From Streptomyces sp. 11x1 (GTDB taxonomy: Bacteria; Actinomycetota; Actinomycetes; Streptomycetales; Streptomycetaceae): a stretch of DNA of 64,000 nt. The notes under the pieces are model-generated. The model was not told the DNA's origin, did not search any database, and saw only the letters and a program-made list of their open reading frames with translations. The position numbers and the translations under genes are program-made. The stretch lies in NCBI RefSeq assembly GCF_032598905.1, contig NZ_CP122458.1:2046001-2110000 (forward strand). The letters run 5' to 3'. This document shows, piece after piece, positions 44,489 to 53,765 of the stretch. How positions within the stretch are numbered: position 1 is the stretch's first letter; every line of letters starts with the position of its first letter.

Positions 44489-44555
44489 CGAAGCGGCGTG
44501 CGGTGCGGTGCACGAAGCGGGGTGTGGTGCGGTGCGGTGCGCAGTGCGGGCCGGT

Positions 44556-44612
44556 GGGGGCTGGTCGCGCAGTTCCCCGCGCCCCTGACGGGGCGCCCCC
44601 TCCGGGGCGAGG
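44556..44612. repeat. Common Streptomyces intergenic repeat with hairpin
   Basis: CTGGTCGCGCAGTTCCCCGC (44561-44580) and the following GCGCCCC-TGAC-GGGGCGC hairpin match a sequence I remember as widespread between genes in Streptomyces genomes. It lies downstream of the GAF-LuxR gene and may act as its terminator. The repeat status is from memory and was not counted here. Confidence 0.5.
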
Positions 44613-44765
44613 CTGTCGCGTCCCGGGAGCATTCATGTAACGGGGCTGTGAAATTCCCTATGCCGTACCCTTCCTGTTATTTCCCACACCGGGCCGCGTT
44701 CCGAAATTCAAAGACAGGACGCCTAATATTGGCCCGGACACGACACTCGAGGGGAGCGGTGGCCC

Positions 44766-47615
44766 GTGCGACGGGAGTTCAAGGAGCCTGGGAGACCCCG
44801 CCCCGACCTGGTCATTGGCAGGGAGGAGCTGTTCGCGGGGGCGCGCGAGCAGCTTTCGCGGGGCGGCAGCGTGCTGGTGCACGGCTCCGCGGGCATCGGG
44901 AAATCGACCGTCCTGCGCGCCCTGGCCGCCGAATACGACGAATCGGCGCGGACGGTGCTGCGCTGCTCGGCCACCGAGTCCGAGTCGCATCTGCCGTTCC
45001 TCGCCCTGACCGACCTGCTCGGGCTGGTCATGGACGAGGTCTCCGACCAGCTGCCCGCGCCGCAGCGCACCGCGCTGGAGTCCGCGCTCACCGGCCGTGG
45101 CGAGTCCACGCTCCAGCGTGACGGGCTGGCCCTGCGGCTGGCGGTGCTGTCGACGCTGCGCGCGCTGGCCGCCAAGGGCCCCGTGCTGATCGTCGCCGAC
45201 GACCTCCAGTGGCTGGATCCGGCCAGTGTGGAGCTGCTCGGATTCGCCGCGCGGCGGCTCGGGGAGCTGCCGGTGCGCATGCTGTGTGCCGTACGCACGT
45301 CGACGGACCCCCATGGCCACGAGCAGGACAGGTATCTACGCGCGTCCCCGCCCGACACCCTCGCCCTGCGCGTCGCCCCGCTGTCCCGGGCGCACGTCGC
45401 CGAGCTGCTGGAGAACCGCGGCTACACCGGTCTGCCCCGCTCGACCGTGCGCGACATCCACCGCACCAGCGGCGGCAACCCGTTGTTCGCGCTGGAGCTG
45501 GGCCGTGCTCTCGCCGACAGCTCGACCCCGCCGCGCCCCGGCGAGCCGCTGCCCGTGCCGACCTCGCTGCGGACCCTGGTCCTGAACCGGCTGGACATGC
45601 TCTCCGCCGAGGCCCGCCGCACCCTGCTGGTCGCCAGCGCCGGTGCCCGGCCCACGGTGGCGCTGCTGCGCGCCGCCGGGCGGGAGAACGCCGAGGCGGA
45701 GACCGCGCAGGCCGTCGAGCTGGGCCTGCTCGCGCCGGAGCGGGAGGCGCCGGGCGTGCGGTTCGCGCACCCCCTGGTCTCGGCGGCGCTGTACGCCGAG
45801 GCGACCGCGCAGGAGCGGCGGGCCGCCCACGCCGCACTGTCCACCGCCGCCGTCGACCCCATCGAGCGGGCCCGGCACCTGGCGCTGGCCACCCAGGGCA
45901 CCGATCCGCAGGTCGCCGCACGGCTCGGCGAGGCCGCCGCCGTGGCCCGGGACCGGGGCGCGCCCTCGGTCGCCGCCGAGCTGGGTCTGCTCTCGGCCCG
46001 GCACACCCCGGCGGACGCGACACCCGGCCCGGACGAGCGGCGTCTGCAGGCGGCAGAGGACGCGATCACCGCCGGGGAGAACGACCTCGGCCGCGACATC
46101 GCCCGTGAGGTGCTGAGCCGGGCCACCGAGCCCGCCGAGCGGGTCCGGGCCTGGATGGTGGTGATCGACGCGGCCGGGCAGTCCCTCGCCGAGGTCGACG
46201 CCGTCTACCCGCAGGTCCTCGCCGACGCGGGCGACGACCCGCGGCTGCTCGGGCTGGTCCGCTACCAGCTGGCCTGGCGGGCGCTGGTCCTGGAGGGCGA
46301 CTTCGCGCAGAGCCGGGAGGAGGCCGCGCGCGCCGCCGAGCTGGCCGGACGCGCCGAGGACCGACGCACCGAACTGCTCGCGCTCGCCTTCCAGGCGCAG
46401 ACCGAGATGCTGATGGGCCACCCGGACGCGCCCATGACGATCAAGCGGGCGCTGAAGGAGCCGCAGGACCCGCTGCTCGCGTGCCACCACAACGGGGCGG
46501 GCGCGACCCGCTTCCGCTGGCTGCTGATGAGCGACCAGCTCGGCGAGGCCCGCGCCACGATCACCTCGCTGCTGCGGGAGGTCCGCCGGCGCGGCATGGT
46601 CGAGAGCGAGGTGCACTACGTGCGCTTCCTCGCCGAGACCGAGCTGCGCTCCGGGCACTGCGGCCGGGCCCTCGACCTCGCCCGCGAGGGCTATGTCCTG
46701 GCCCGGGACTCCGGCATCGGCGAGGGCGCGTCCGCCATGCTCACCTCGCTCACGGAGGCCGCCGGCGGCGATGTGGAGCGGGCCCGGGCGCTCGCCCGCG
46801 AGGCCGCCGACCGAGCCGAGCAGGACGGCGACCTGATGTACCTCTCCCGCGCCCTGGGTGCCCTCGGGCACGCCCAGTTGGTGGCGGGCGACGCGCCGGG
46901 AACGGTCCAGTCCCTGCGCCGCGTACGGGAGTTGGAGGACGGGCTGGGGATCAACGATCCCGCGCGCGGCCGGTGGCACGGCGACCTCGCCGAAGCCCTG
47001 GTGCGGGTGGGCGAGTTGGCTGAGGCGCAGGACGTCGTCGACGTCACGCGGCAGCAGGCGTTGCGGCTCGGCCGGGAGAGCGTGCTCGCCGTGCTCGACC
47101 GCGCCGAGGCCCTGGTGCGGGCGGCACGGGGTGAACAGGACGCCGCCGTACGGCAGTTGACGTCGGCCCAGGACCGGCTCGCCAAACTCGGCTACGGCCT
47201 GGAGGAGGCGCGGGCCGCGTACGCCCTGGCGGGGCTGCGCGCCGCCCCGCAGGGCCTCGGTGCCGCGCGGCCAGGGGGGACGCCCGCGCCGGGCGCGTAC
47301 GACGAGGCGTCCCGGCTGTTCCGCCGGTGCCGCGCCCTGCCGTGGCTGCGCCAGGTGGAGGAGGCCTCGGTCACCCCGGCGCCGCCGCAGCCCGTGATCG
47401 CCCCGTCCGCGCTGGACGCCCTCGCTGTGCTCGCGGCGACGGAACGCCAGGTCGCGGAGCTGGTCATGGAGGGCGCGACCAACCGGGAGATCGCCGGCCG
47501 GCTGTACATCAGCGTGAAGACGGTCGAGGCGACCCTCACACGCGTCTACCGGAAGCTGGGTATCCGGTCGCGTGTGGACATCGTGCGTCTGGCGGCGGGA
47601 CACCGTACGAACTGA
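44766..47615 (+). CDS. LAL-family LuxR regulator
   Basis: This 949-residue large ATP-binding regulator has Walker A LVHGSAGIGKSTVLRALAAE near residue 38, Walker B VLIVADDLQWLDPASVELLG near residue 142, a long helical repeat-rich middle, and a C-terminal helix-turn-helix: AATERQVAELVMEGATNREI then AGRLYISVKTVEATLTRVYR. It starts at GTG 44766 with GGGGAG nine bases upstream. It stands alone, with no obvious partner operon; the nearest co-directional gene is the secreted trypsin 387 nt downstream. Many such regulators act on secondary metabolism or sugar use, but the target here is unknown. Confidence 0.92.
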   Translation: MRREFKEPGRPRPDLVIGREELFAGAREQLSRGGSVLVHGSAGIGKSTVLRALAAEYDESARTVLRCSATESESHLPFLALTDLLGLVMDEVSDQLPAPQRTALESALTGRGESTLQRDGLALRLAVLSTLRALAAKGPVLIVADDLQWLDPASVELLGFAARRLGELPVRMLCAVRTSTDPHGHEQDRYLRASPPDTLALRVAPLSRAHVAELLENRGYTGLPRSTVRDIHRTSGGNPLFALELGRALADSSTPPRPGEPLPVPTSLRTLVLNRLDMLSAEARRTLLVASAGARPTVALLRAAGRENAEAETAQAVELGLLAPEREAPGVRFAHPLVSAALYAEATAQERRAAHAALSTAAVDPIERARHLALATQGTDPQVAARLGEAAAVARDRGAPSVAAELGLLSARHTPADATPGPDERRLQAAEDAITAGENDLGRDIAREVLSRATEPAERVRAWMVVIDAAGQSLAEVDAVYPQVLADAGDDPRLLGLVRYQLAWRALVLEGDFAQSREEAARAAELAGRAEDRRTELLALAFQAQTEMLMGHPDAPMTIKRALKEPQDPLLACHHNGAGATRFRWLLMSDQLGEARATITSLLREVRRRGMVESEVHYVRFLAETELRSGHCGRALDLAREGYVLARDSGIGEGASAMLTSLTEAAGGDVERARALAREAADRAEQDGDLMYLSRALGALGHAQLVAGDAPGTVQSLRRVRELEDGLGINDPARGRWHGDLAEALVRVGELAEAQDVVDVTRQQALRLGRESVLAVLDRAEALVRAARGEQDAAVRQLTSAQDRLAKLGYGLEEARAAYALAGLRAAPQGLGAARPGGTPAPGAYDEASRLFRRCRALPWLRQVEEASVTPAPPQPVIAPSALDALAVLAATERQVAELVMEGATNREIAGRLYISVKTVEATLTRVYRKLGIRSRVDIVRLAAGHRTN

Positions 47616-48002
47616 CCTCCCCGGGACCGGCTGACGAGCCCCTCCCGGGACCTGGGCCCTGTCGCGTCGTCTTCCCGTCTGCGTGCCGTCTGCCGCGCCG
47701 GGGAGACATCCGTGCGGGCGGACTGTGGAGGCATCCGTGCGGGGCGGCGACCTTGCGGCTCCAGCCTAGGCTCAAACCCCGGCCCGGGTCATCGAGGGTT
47801 TTCCCTCCTCAACTCCCTTAGGGGGATCCCCCCTTGGGAGGGGCTCGCTCCGGCTCTTAGTTTCTGTGACGTGCCGCACGCCAGGGCACACAGACCGGCC
47901 CGCCGCCCCCGCTCGGCTCCCCCGAGCGGGGGCGGCACCGCAGGCTCTGTGCACTCCCCCCACCCGCGCGTCCCCCACCGGCAACCCCCCATGAGGAGAA
48001 CC
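47616..48002. promoter_or_regulatory. Promoter and structured 5' region of the trypsin gene
   Basis: This gene-free region has a 12-bp palindrome GGGGGATCCCCC at 47821-47832, and a 15-bp perfect stem (47902-47916 with 47922-47936, CTCCC loop) 66 nt before the start codon. The hairpin may stabilise or attenuate the trypsin message. A short direct repeat (GCATCCGTGCGGG) occurs near 47706 and 47730. Confidence 0.5.
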
Positions 48003-48803
48003 ATGTTCGGGTTCAACCGCGCCAAGAAGTCGATGGTCGCCGCCGCTGCGACCGCCGCCGCCGCCGCCGCTGCGGCACTTCTGACCGCGCCCGGCGCCGT
48101 CGCCGCTCCCCAGCCCATCGTGGGTGGCACCACCACCACCGCGAGCGCGTACCCGTACGTCATGCAGATCACGAACGCCTCGCAGAGCCAGTTCTGTGGC
48201 GGCACCCTCGTCTCGCCCACCAAGGTGATCACCGCCGCTCACTGCATGGTCGGCAGAACGACCTCCAACACCCGTGTCGTCGGTGGCCGCACCTACCGGA
48301 ACGGCACGAACGGCACCGTCAGCACGCTCAGCAAGATCTGGATCCACCCGAGCTACAACAGCTCCAACATGACCAGCGACGTGGCGGTGCTGACGCTCGC
48401 CGTCGCGCAGCCGTACACCACGGTGCCCTACGTCAGCGCCTCCCAGACGGGCGTCTACGCGGCCGGCACCACCGCCCGCATCGTCGGCTGGGGCACCACC
48501 TCCTCGGGCGGTTCCTCCTCCAACCAGCTGCGCACGGCGACCGTGCCGGTCGTGGCCGACTCGGTCTGCGGCAGCTCCAGGTCCTACGGCTCCGAGTTCA
48601 TCGCGAGCTCCATGGTCTGCGCCGGCTACTCCTCCGGTGGCGTTGACACCTGCCAGGGCGACAGCGGCGGTCCCCTGATGATCGGGGGCGTCCTGGCAGG
48701 CATAGTTTCCTGGGGTTACGGCTGCGCCGACGCGCAGTACCCCGGTATCTACACCCGGCTGACGACCTTCTCCAACACGGTGGCCGCGCAGGTCAACTCC
48801 TGA
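48003..48803 (+). CDS. Secreted trypsin-like serine protease
   Basis: This 266-residue chymotrypsin-fold protease has a basic start, a long Ala-rich signal peptide (about residues 1-36), a short propeptide, and the mature N-terminus at IVGG. The triad is visible: VITAAHC (His), TSDVAVLTLA (Asp) and CQGDSGGP (Ser). Asp six residues before the Ser (VDTCQGDS) gives trypsin specificity for Lys/Arg. Cys pairs match Streptomyces griseus trypsin. ATG 48003 with AGGAGA upstream is chosen. It acts outside the cell, probably in protein feeding or developmental turnover. Confidence 0.96.
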   Translation: MFGFNRAKKSMVAAAATAAAAAAAALLTAPGAVAAPQPIVGGTTTTASAYPYVMQITNASQSQFCGGTLVSPTKVITAAHCMVGRTTSNTRVVGGRTYRNGTNGTVSTLSKIWIHPSYNSSNMTSDVAVLTLAVAQPYTTVPYVSASQTGVYAAGTTARIVGWGTTSSGGSSSNQLRTATVPVVADSVCGSSRSYGSEFIASSMVCAGYSSGGVDTCQGDSGGPLMIGGVLAGIVSWGYGCADAQYPGIYTRLTTFSNTVAAQVNS

Positions 48804-48854
48804 CGGGAAGAAGTCGGCCCACGGACTCCTGAGGCACGTCCTCAGGTGATATCA

Positions 48855-48896
48855 GGGGGCGCCTCGAACCTGCCACGAGCGGTTCGGGGCGCCCCC
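48855..48896 (+). terminator. Hairpin terminator after the trypsin gene
   Basis: A 16-bp stem (48855-48870 with 48881-48896, one G-U pair) has a 10-nt loop. A shorter hairpin, CCTGAGG-CACGT-CCTCAGG (48828-48846), lies just before it. Together they separate the trypsin gene from the convergent winged-helix gene. Confidence 0.75.
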
Positions 48897-48924
48897 TCTC
48901 CACTTGTGCGACGAGGGCGGCGGG

Positions 48925-50052
48925 TCACCGGTCGGTGGCTGCCACCGTGCCGAAGCGGATGTCGTACGAGCCGGTGCCGTGCAGCGTCTCGAGCAGGCGG
49001 GCGGCCTCCTCCACCAGCTCCGTCCGCTGCCGGCCGGTGAGGCGTCCGAACGGTTCGAGGGTGACGACGTGGGCGTCGTCGCCGTCGAGCCTCCAGATGC
49101 CGGCCAGGAAACCGTCGACGAGGAAGGTGCGGTGGGCCTGGTTCCCCTGCCAGGAACGACCCTTGAGGTCGGGTGGCACGACCCGGGAACGGTCGGCGTG
49201 CGAGAGAAGCAGATTGTCGAACTCGGGGAGCAGCCGGGGCGGCGCCGGAGTCTCCGGGTCCGGGCGGGGCGCGTCCGGGAGGTCGAAGAGCTCGGTGCCG
49301 CGCTCGTCCCGGAAGGTGACCAGCTCCGGGCGCAGCCGTTCGAACGCCTCGCGCAGCCGGGTCAGTCCCGCCCAGGTCTGCATGTCCTTCGCGGAGGCGG
49401 GCCCGAAGGCGGCGAGATAGCGCCGGACCACGGCCTCCGGTGCCGGGGCCTCCTGGGCGGGCCTGCCGAGCCAGTGTTCGGCGGTGGTCAGGGCGACCTG
49501 TCCGCTCCTGCGCCACAGACCGCGCGGGGTGACCTGGACGAGCGGCAGCCGGCAGCGCGCGGCGAGACCGAGGGCGAACGGGTCGGCGTCGGGCCACTCC
49601 ATGACCAGGGCCTCACGCAACTGCTTCAGCGTGCGCGGCTCGTCCTCCACGAGTTCACGGGCGATGGCCTCCAGCCGGTCGAGGTCGACGCCGACCAGAC
49701 CCTTGCGGAACAGGTTCAGCTCCCGCTCCCGGGCCGGCTGCACCAACGGCTGCAGGGTGAGGCAGTCCTCGGCCGTGTGCGTGTGGATCGTGGACCGCAT
49801 GCTGACGATACGGACGACCTCCCGATCAGCCATCAGCCCCGACAACTGCTCCGGCGCGAAGCCGTCCAGGCGGGCCGCGAGCGCGTAGTAGGGCGGCTGG
49901 ACGTTCTGCGCCTGGAGGCCGAGGAGGTGCTCGACGGCGTCGTGGGCGGACATCTCCACCCGGCCCAGGAGGAGTTGACGGGCCAGGGTCGCGCGATTGA
50001 GAGCGAGGGTACCGAGCCGGGGAGCGGCGGTCTGGGGCGCCTTGTTCGTCAT
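48925..50052 (-). CDS. Winged-helix DNA-binding domain protein (HTH_42 family)
   Basis: This 375-residue protein has LNRATLARQLLLGRVEMSAH and EHLLGLQAQNVQPPYYALAA near the N-terminus, VRIVSMRSTIHTHTAEDCL, and LLPEFDNLLLSHADRSRVVP near residue 280. This matches the DUF1006/HTH_42 family of winged-helix proteins, some of which act as DNA glycosylases (AlkX/YcaQ-like). It starts at ATG 50052. It is a single gene, divergent from corA. DNA repair is a family-based possibility, not shown here. Confidence 0.88.
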   Translation of the reverse strand: MTNKAPQTAAPRLGTLALNRATLARQLLLGRVEMSAHDAVEHLLGLQAQNVQPPYYALAARLDGFAPEQLSGLMADREVVRIVSMRSTIHTHTAEDCLTLQPLVQPARERELNLFRKGLVGVDLDRLEAIARELVEDEPRTLKQLREALVMEWPDADPFALGLAARCRLPLVQVTPRGLWRRSGQVALTTAEHWLGRPAQEAPAPEAVVRRYLAAFGPASAKDMQTWAGLTRLREAFERLRPELVTFRDERGTELFDLPDAPRPDPETPAPPRLLPEFDNLLLSHADRSRVVPPDLKGRSWQGNQAHRTFLVDGFLAGIWRLDGDDAHVVTLEPFGRLTGRQRTELVEEAARLLETLHGTGSYDIRFGTVAATDR

Positions 50053-50180
50053 GCTGTGCACGCTAGCGGGCATTGCGGACAACTTCTGTCCTCGATGGCG
50101 AGGGCGCACGGTTTTCACCGCCGCCGGCACGGCCACCGGTACCAACGGGCGCGACGGTGTCGCGTACGCCCGGCCCGCCC

Positions 50181-50235
50181 CGCGCTCCGCCCGCGCTCCG
50201 CCCGAGAGCCGCCCGAGTGCCGCCCGAGTGCCGCC
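50181..50235. repeat. Five 11-bp tandem repeats
   Basis: Five consecutive units occur: CGCGCTCCGCC twice, CGAGAGCCGCC, and CGAGTGCCGCC twice. They lie in the 324-bp divergent region between the winged-helix gene and corA. The rest of that region shows no further gene. Confidence 0.7.
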
Positions 50236-50376
50236 CGAACAGGGCGCGACCGCAGAACCCGGCCGCATCATCCGGAACCATCCCTAACCCTCCCCGTACC
50301 CTGTTCGCGTCCTGTCCGTATCCTGATCGGTGATCACACAGTCCTACGAGTCCGCGCACCTCGGGAGGCATCCGCG

Positions 50377-51561
50377 ATGGCCGATCGACGCGCCCGCCCG
50401 GCGCCGAAGAGTACCGGCCCCACTTCCAAGAGCGGCCGGAAGTCCGTCTGGCGCCGTGCGCTGCCCTCTCCGCCGACACCGCCCGGCGGGCCGACGACAC
50501 CGAGCCCGGACCCGGCGCCGCCGCCCGAGGCCGAGCGGGCGGCCAGTGTGGTGGAGGCGGCCTTGTACCAGGACGGAGTACGTGTCTCCTCCCCGGCGAC
50601 CCTCGCGGACACCTTCCGCGAACTCCGCCGGGCCCCGGCGGGCATGGCGTGGATCGGCCTCGCGCGTCCGACCGAGGCCGAACTCCTCTCCCTGGCCGCC
50701 GAGTTCGACCTGCACCCGTTGGCGGTCGAGGACGCGATGGAGGCGCATCAACGCCCGAAGCTGGAGCGCTACGGCGACACCCTCTTCGTCGTCCTGCGCG
50801 CCGCGCGCTACCTCGACGCGCCGGAGGAGGTGGACTTCGGCGAGCTGCACGTCTTCGTGGGGCCGGACTTCGTCATCACGGTCCGGCACGGGGCGGCACC
50901 GGACCTGTCGGCCGTGCGCCGCCGGATGGAGGAGGACCCGGAACTGCTGAAGCTGGGCCCCGAGGCGGTCCTCTACGCCATCCTCGACGCGGTGGTCGAC
51001 GGGTACGCGCCCGTCGTCGCGGGGGTGCAGAACGACATCGACGAGATCGAGACGGAGGTCTTCCGCGGCGACCCGGAGGTCTCCCGCCGCATCTACGAAC
51101 TCTCGCGCGAGATGGTCGAGTTCCAGCGCGCCACGCGCCCCCTGGTCGGCATGCTCCACGGCCTCATGGCCGGCTTCACCAAGTACGAGACGGACGAGGA
51201 GCTCCAGCGCTACCTCCGTGACGTCGCCGACCACGTCACCCACACCAGCGAGCGCGTGGACGGCTTCCGCCAGGCCCTCACGGAGATCCTCACGGTCAAC
51301 GCGACCCTCGTCACGCAGCAGCAGAACGCGGAGATGCGGGCCCTGGCGGAGGCGGGCTTCGAACAGAACGAGGAGATCAAGAAGATCTCGTCGTGGGCGG
51401 CGATCCTGTTTGCTCCCACACTGGTCGGAACTATCTACGGCATGAACTTCGAAAGCATGCCCGAGTTGGGCTGGAGCTTCGGCTACCCCTTCGCGATCGG
51501 CCTCATGGGGGTCGTGTGTGCCAGTTTGTACGTGCTTTTCAAGCGGCGGGACTGGCTCTGA
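50377..51561 (+). CDS. corA: CorA-family magnesium/cobalt transporter
   Basis: This 394-residue protein has a Pro-rich N-terminal tail (about residues 1-50), then the CorA cytoplasmic domain (EDAMEAHQRPKLERYGDTLF), a long coiled-coil helix, and two C-terminal membrane helices. The first is followed by the signature IYGMNFESMPEL (G-M-N). A positively charged KRRDWL ends the protein, as usual. ATG 50377 has GGGAGG eight bases upstream. It forms a homopentameric Mg2+ channel in the membrane. It stands alone. Confidence 0.96.
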   Translation: MADRRARPAPKSTGPTSKSGRKSVWRRALPSPPTPPGGPTTPSPDPAPPPEAERAASVVEAALYQDGVRVSSPATLADTFRELRRAPAGMAWIGLARPTEAELLSLAAEFDLHPLAVEDAMEAHQRPKLERYGDTLFVVLRAARYLDAPEEVDFGELHVFVGPDFVITVRHGAAPDLSAVRRRMEEDPELLKLGPEAVLYAILDAVVDGYAPVVAGVQNDIDEIETEVFRGDPEVSRRIYELSREMVEFQRATRPLVGMLHGLMAGFTKYETDEELQRYLRDVADHVTHTSERVDGFRQALTEILTVNATLVTQQQNAEMRALAEAGFEQNEEIKKISSWAAILFAPTLVGTIYGMNFESMPELGWSFGYPFAIGLMGVVCASLYVLFKRRDWL

Positions 51562-51599
51562 TTCCCCCCCTTGCCGAGCTCAGCTCTTGTGCGGTCCTT

Positions 51600-51960
51600 G
51601 CTCTCGCACCGGTCACGGATCGTGGCGGAATCGGCCCTGGGGAGGATACGGGGAGAAACGCATGGCCGCCGCCTTGGTTTCTGGGCGAAGATGACGCTCC
51701 AGCAGTCCGGGAATCTGCTCGCGGAAGGTCTGCCATCCACAGGCCAGGACAGGACAGACCAGCCGCCGTACATCCAGGGGACCACGACCTGACGGCCGAC
51801 GACCGGTACGTCCGTCACCGCCCGGCGGTGATGACCGTGCACCTTCACCGTCGGCGTCCCGCACACCGGACACGGCACCGCCGCCTGTCGGGTGCGAGCC
51901 GGCTCCTCGGCGTCACCACCGACTACCGCCGGACCCGTCGCATTGACACACCCGCCGTGG
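51600..51960 (-). pseudogene. ISL3-family transposase relic
   Basis: Read leftward, TRQAAVPCPVCGTPTVKVHG and HHRRAVTDVPVVGRQVVVPW give the N-terminal zinc-finger part of an ISL3 transposase. The next part, VCPVLACGWQTFREQIPGLL, continues in another frame, so there is a frameshift near 51770. Only about the first 100 residues survive and no catalytic DDE region is present. Terminal repeats were not seen. It lies between corA and the broken levansucrase gene. Confidence 0.8.
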
Positions 51961-52010
51961 GGCCATGTGTGGCGTGGCCGACCACGGCGGGTTGCCCGAC
52001 TATGGGTTGC

Positions 52011-53344
52011 TCACGGGATGAAGCCGTAGTCCAACTGCCCGATGAGCTTGGTCTTGTCGCCCTTCAAAGACACCAGGAGGGTGCGGGCCAGGGTGCCGCC
52101 GAAGCGGGTCCCGCCGTCGGCGGTCGGAACCGTGTCGATGAAGCTCTCCACCGGCCCGTTGGGCATCACGTAGTGCGAGTACTGCTGCGTCGGGGCGTCC
52201 TCCGGGTTGCCCAGGACCAGCGCGCTGCCGTTGAGCGGCCTGTAGTCGCTGCGCAGGGACGATCCGACGAAGCCGTAGAGGCCGTCCCAGCCGCTCAGCC
52301 CCGGCGCGAACGTGAACGTGTGGCTGATGGTGAACAGATAGTACTTGCCGTTGCGGATGACGAGGTGGGGCCGTTCGGTCTGCTGGTTCACGCAGTTGGC
52401 CGAGAGCAGCGGGGGTTGCAGCCGCCAGTTGTCCATGCTGCCGCTGTCAGCAGTGGCCAGACCGATGTTGCCCGTGTAGTACTTCGCGTCCTCCGGCACC
52501 TCGTGACCGGCCGGGACGTCACCTATGTCGCGCTTGGTGCACCGGTACGTGCCGGCGACACCGGCGGTGTTGCCCTCGAACAGGAGGTGGATCTTGCGGT
52601 CCCGGGGGTCCCGGAAGACGAACGGGTCACGGAAGGCGTAGATGATCGGGCCCGCCTGGGACTGTTGCAAGGTCTGGTACAGCTCGCCGTCGGCCTCGGC
52701 GATGATGCGGTGGTCCTGGAAGCCGCTTAACCACACGCGCTTCCTGTCCGCGTGGATCTTGCCGGTCGTCTGCGCCAGACGCTGCAGTGCGTCGTTGGGG
52801 TCGACGCCGCCGTTGTCGCGCCCGGAAGCGGTGTAGAAGGAGTACACCTTGTCGCCGACGAGCGCCGTCGAGCCGGCCCACTCACGTGAGCCGAACGATG
52901 TGCCGGGCTGGAACAGATCACCGCCGTACTTCCAGCTCTTGGCGTCACGCGAGTAGAAGTAGCCGATCTTCGCGTGCCAGTGCCGGTCGCCGAACGGCAC
53001 CGAGCGCGGAGCCGTCAGCGAGAAGATGACGTGCCAGCCCCTATAGGTGGCGGTCCGGGTGTTGAGCTTGGTGAGCGGCCAGGTGTCCCACACCCACACC
53101 TTGTCGGTCATCACCGGGAAGTCCGGCGACACGCGGGGGCAGTGTTGGTCTTGTCCTGCCGGAGCTTCAATGCGTCCGCGCGGGACCAGACGGCGAAGTA
53201 GTCGTCGTCCGCGCTGTACTGCCGCGTTCCCGTCTGCGACGAGGCCGGCCCGTCCGCGGAAGCCGGCGTCGCCACACCGCCCAGCACCGCGAGGGCCATC
53301 AAGCCCGTGGCCAGCCGGATCAGCACTCTGCGTGATCTGCGCAT
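52011..53344 (-). pseudogene. Levansucrase (GH68) gene with a single frameshift
   Basis: Codons from ATG 53344 give a signal peptide (MRRSRRVLIRLATGLMALAV) and FAVWSRADALKLRQDKTNTA, then run to a stop at 53111. The rest continues in the next frame: VSPDFPVMTDKVWVWDTWPL with the nucleophile Asp, IIYAFRDPFVF with the stabilising Asp, and QQTERPHLVIR with the acid/base Glu, to the stop at 52011. All GH68 active-site motifs are intact. One missing base in a run of five G (53135-53139) explains the break; adding one restores a normal enzyme of about 444 residues. It is a recent mutation or a sequencing error. Confidence 0.87.
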
Positions 53345-53475
53345 GCGTCGTCCTTTTGAAGCGGGTGATCTAATGGAACCGAACTGGAAGCGATTCCGTT
53401 TCGCGGTTACCCCCTTCCCGCCTGACACACCATCAACTTCCGGTACTGCAGATCGACTTCTGGGTGCAGGGAGTT

Positions 53476-53506
53476 GTGAGGATGTCTCACGTGGTGATGT
53501 CGTGAG
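53476..53506. promoter_or_regulatory. Clustered GTGAG/CTCAC half-sites upstream of levansucrase
   Basis: GTGAG-N5-CTCAC (53476-53490) overlaps CTCACG-N9-CGTGAG (53486-53506), giving three alternating half-sites about 130-160 nt upstream of the levansucrase start. The other parts of the 421-bp gap down to kdpC show a short ACCAGGT(C/T)-type repeat near 53555-53590 and no gene. Confidence 0.45.
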
Positions 53507-53660
53507 GCGCAGGCCGCCTGGATCTCGGGCGGGGTCCTGATCGAGTGCATGCAGAAGGTCCACCAGGTCGACCAGGTCCACCAGGTTCACCTCGACGTCC
53601 GCGGCGACGCCGTCACCCCTGACGGGGCGGCTTCGGCCTGAGCCGAGACGGAAGCCGGGG

Positions 53661-53698
53661 CAGCGCCCGGGATGGAGATCTCTCCTCCCCGGGCGCTG
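53661..53698 (-). terminator. Hairpin terminator of the kdp operon
   Basis: CAGCGCCCGGG (53661-53671) pairs with CCCGGGCGCTG (53688-53698); the loop itself contains a smaller GGAGA/TCTCC stem. It lies about 70 nt beyond the kdpC stop. Confidence 0.65.
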
Positions 53699-53765
53699 TC
53701 TGGTTCGGGCTGGATGTGAGGGTGAGGCGCATGGCCGCCGACCCACCTGCGTCGCGTCGGGGCGA

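Noticed and set aside
48904..51561. An 885-residue CorA precursor
   Set aside because: The first 490 residues are antisense to the winged-helix gene. CorA starts at ATG 50377 with GGGAGG upstream and normal family length.
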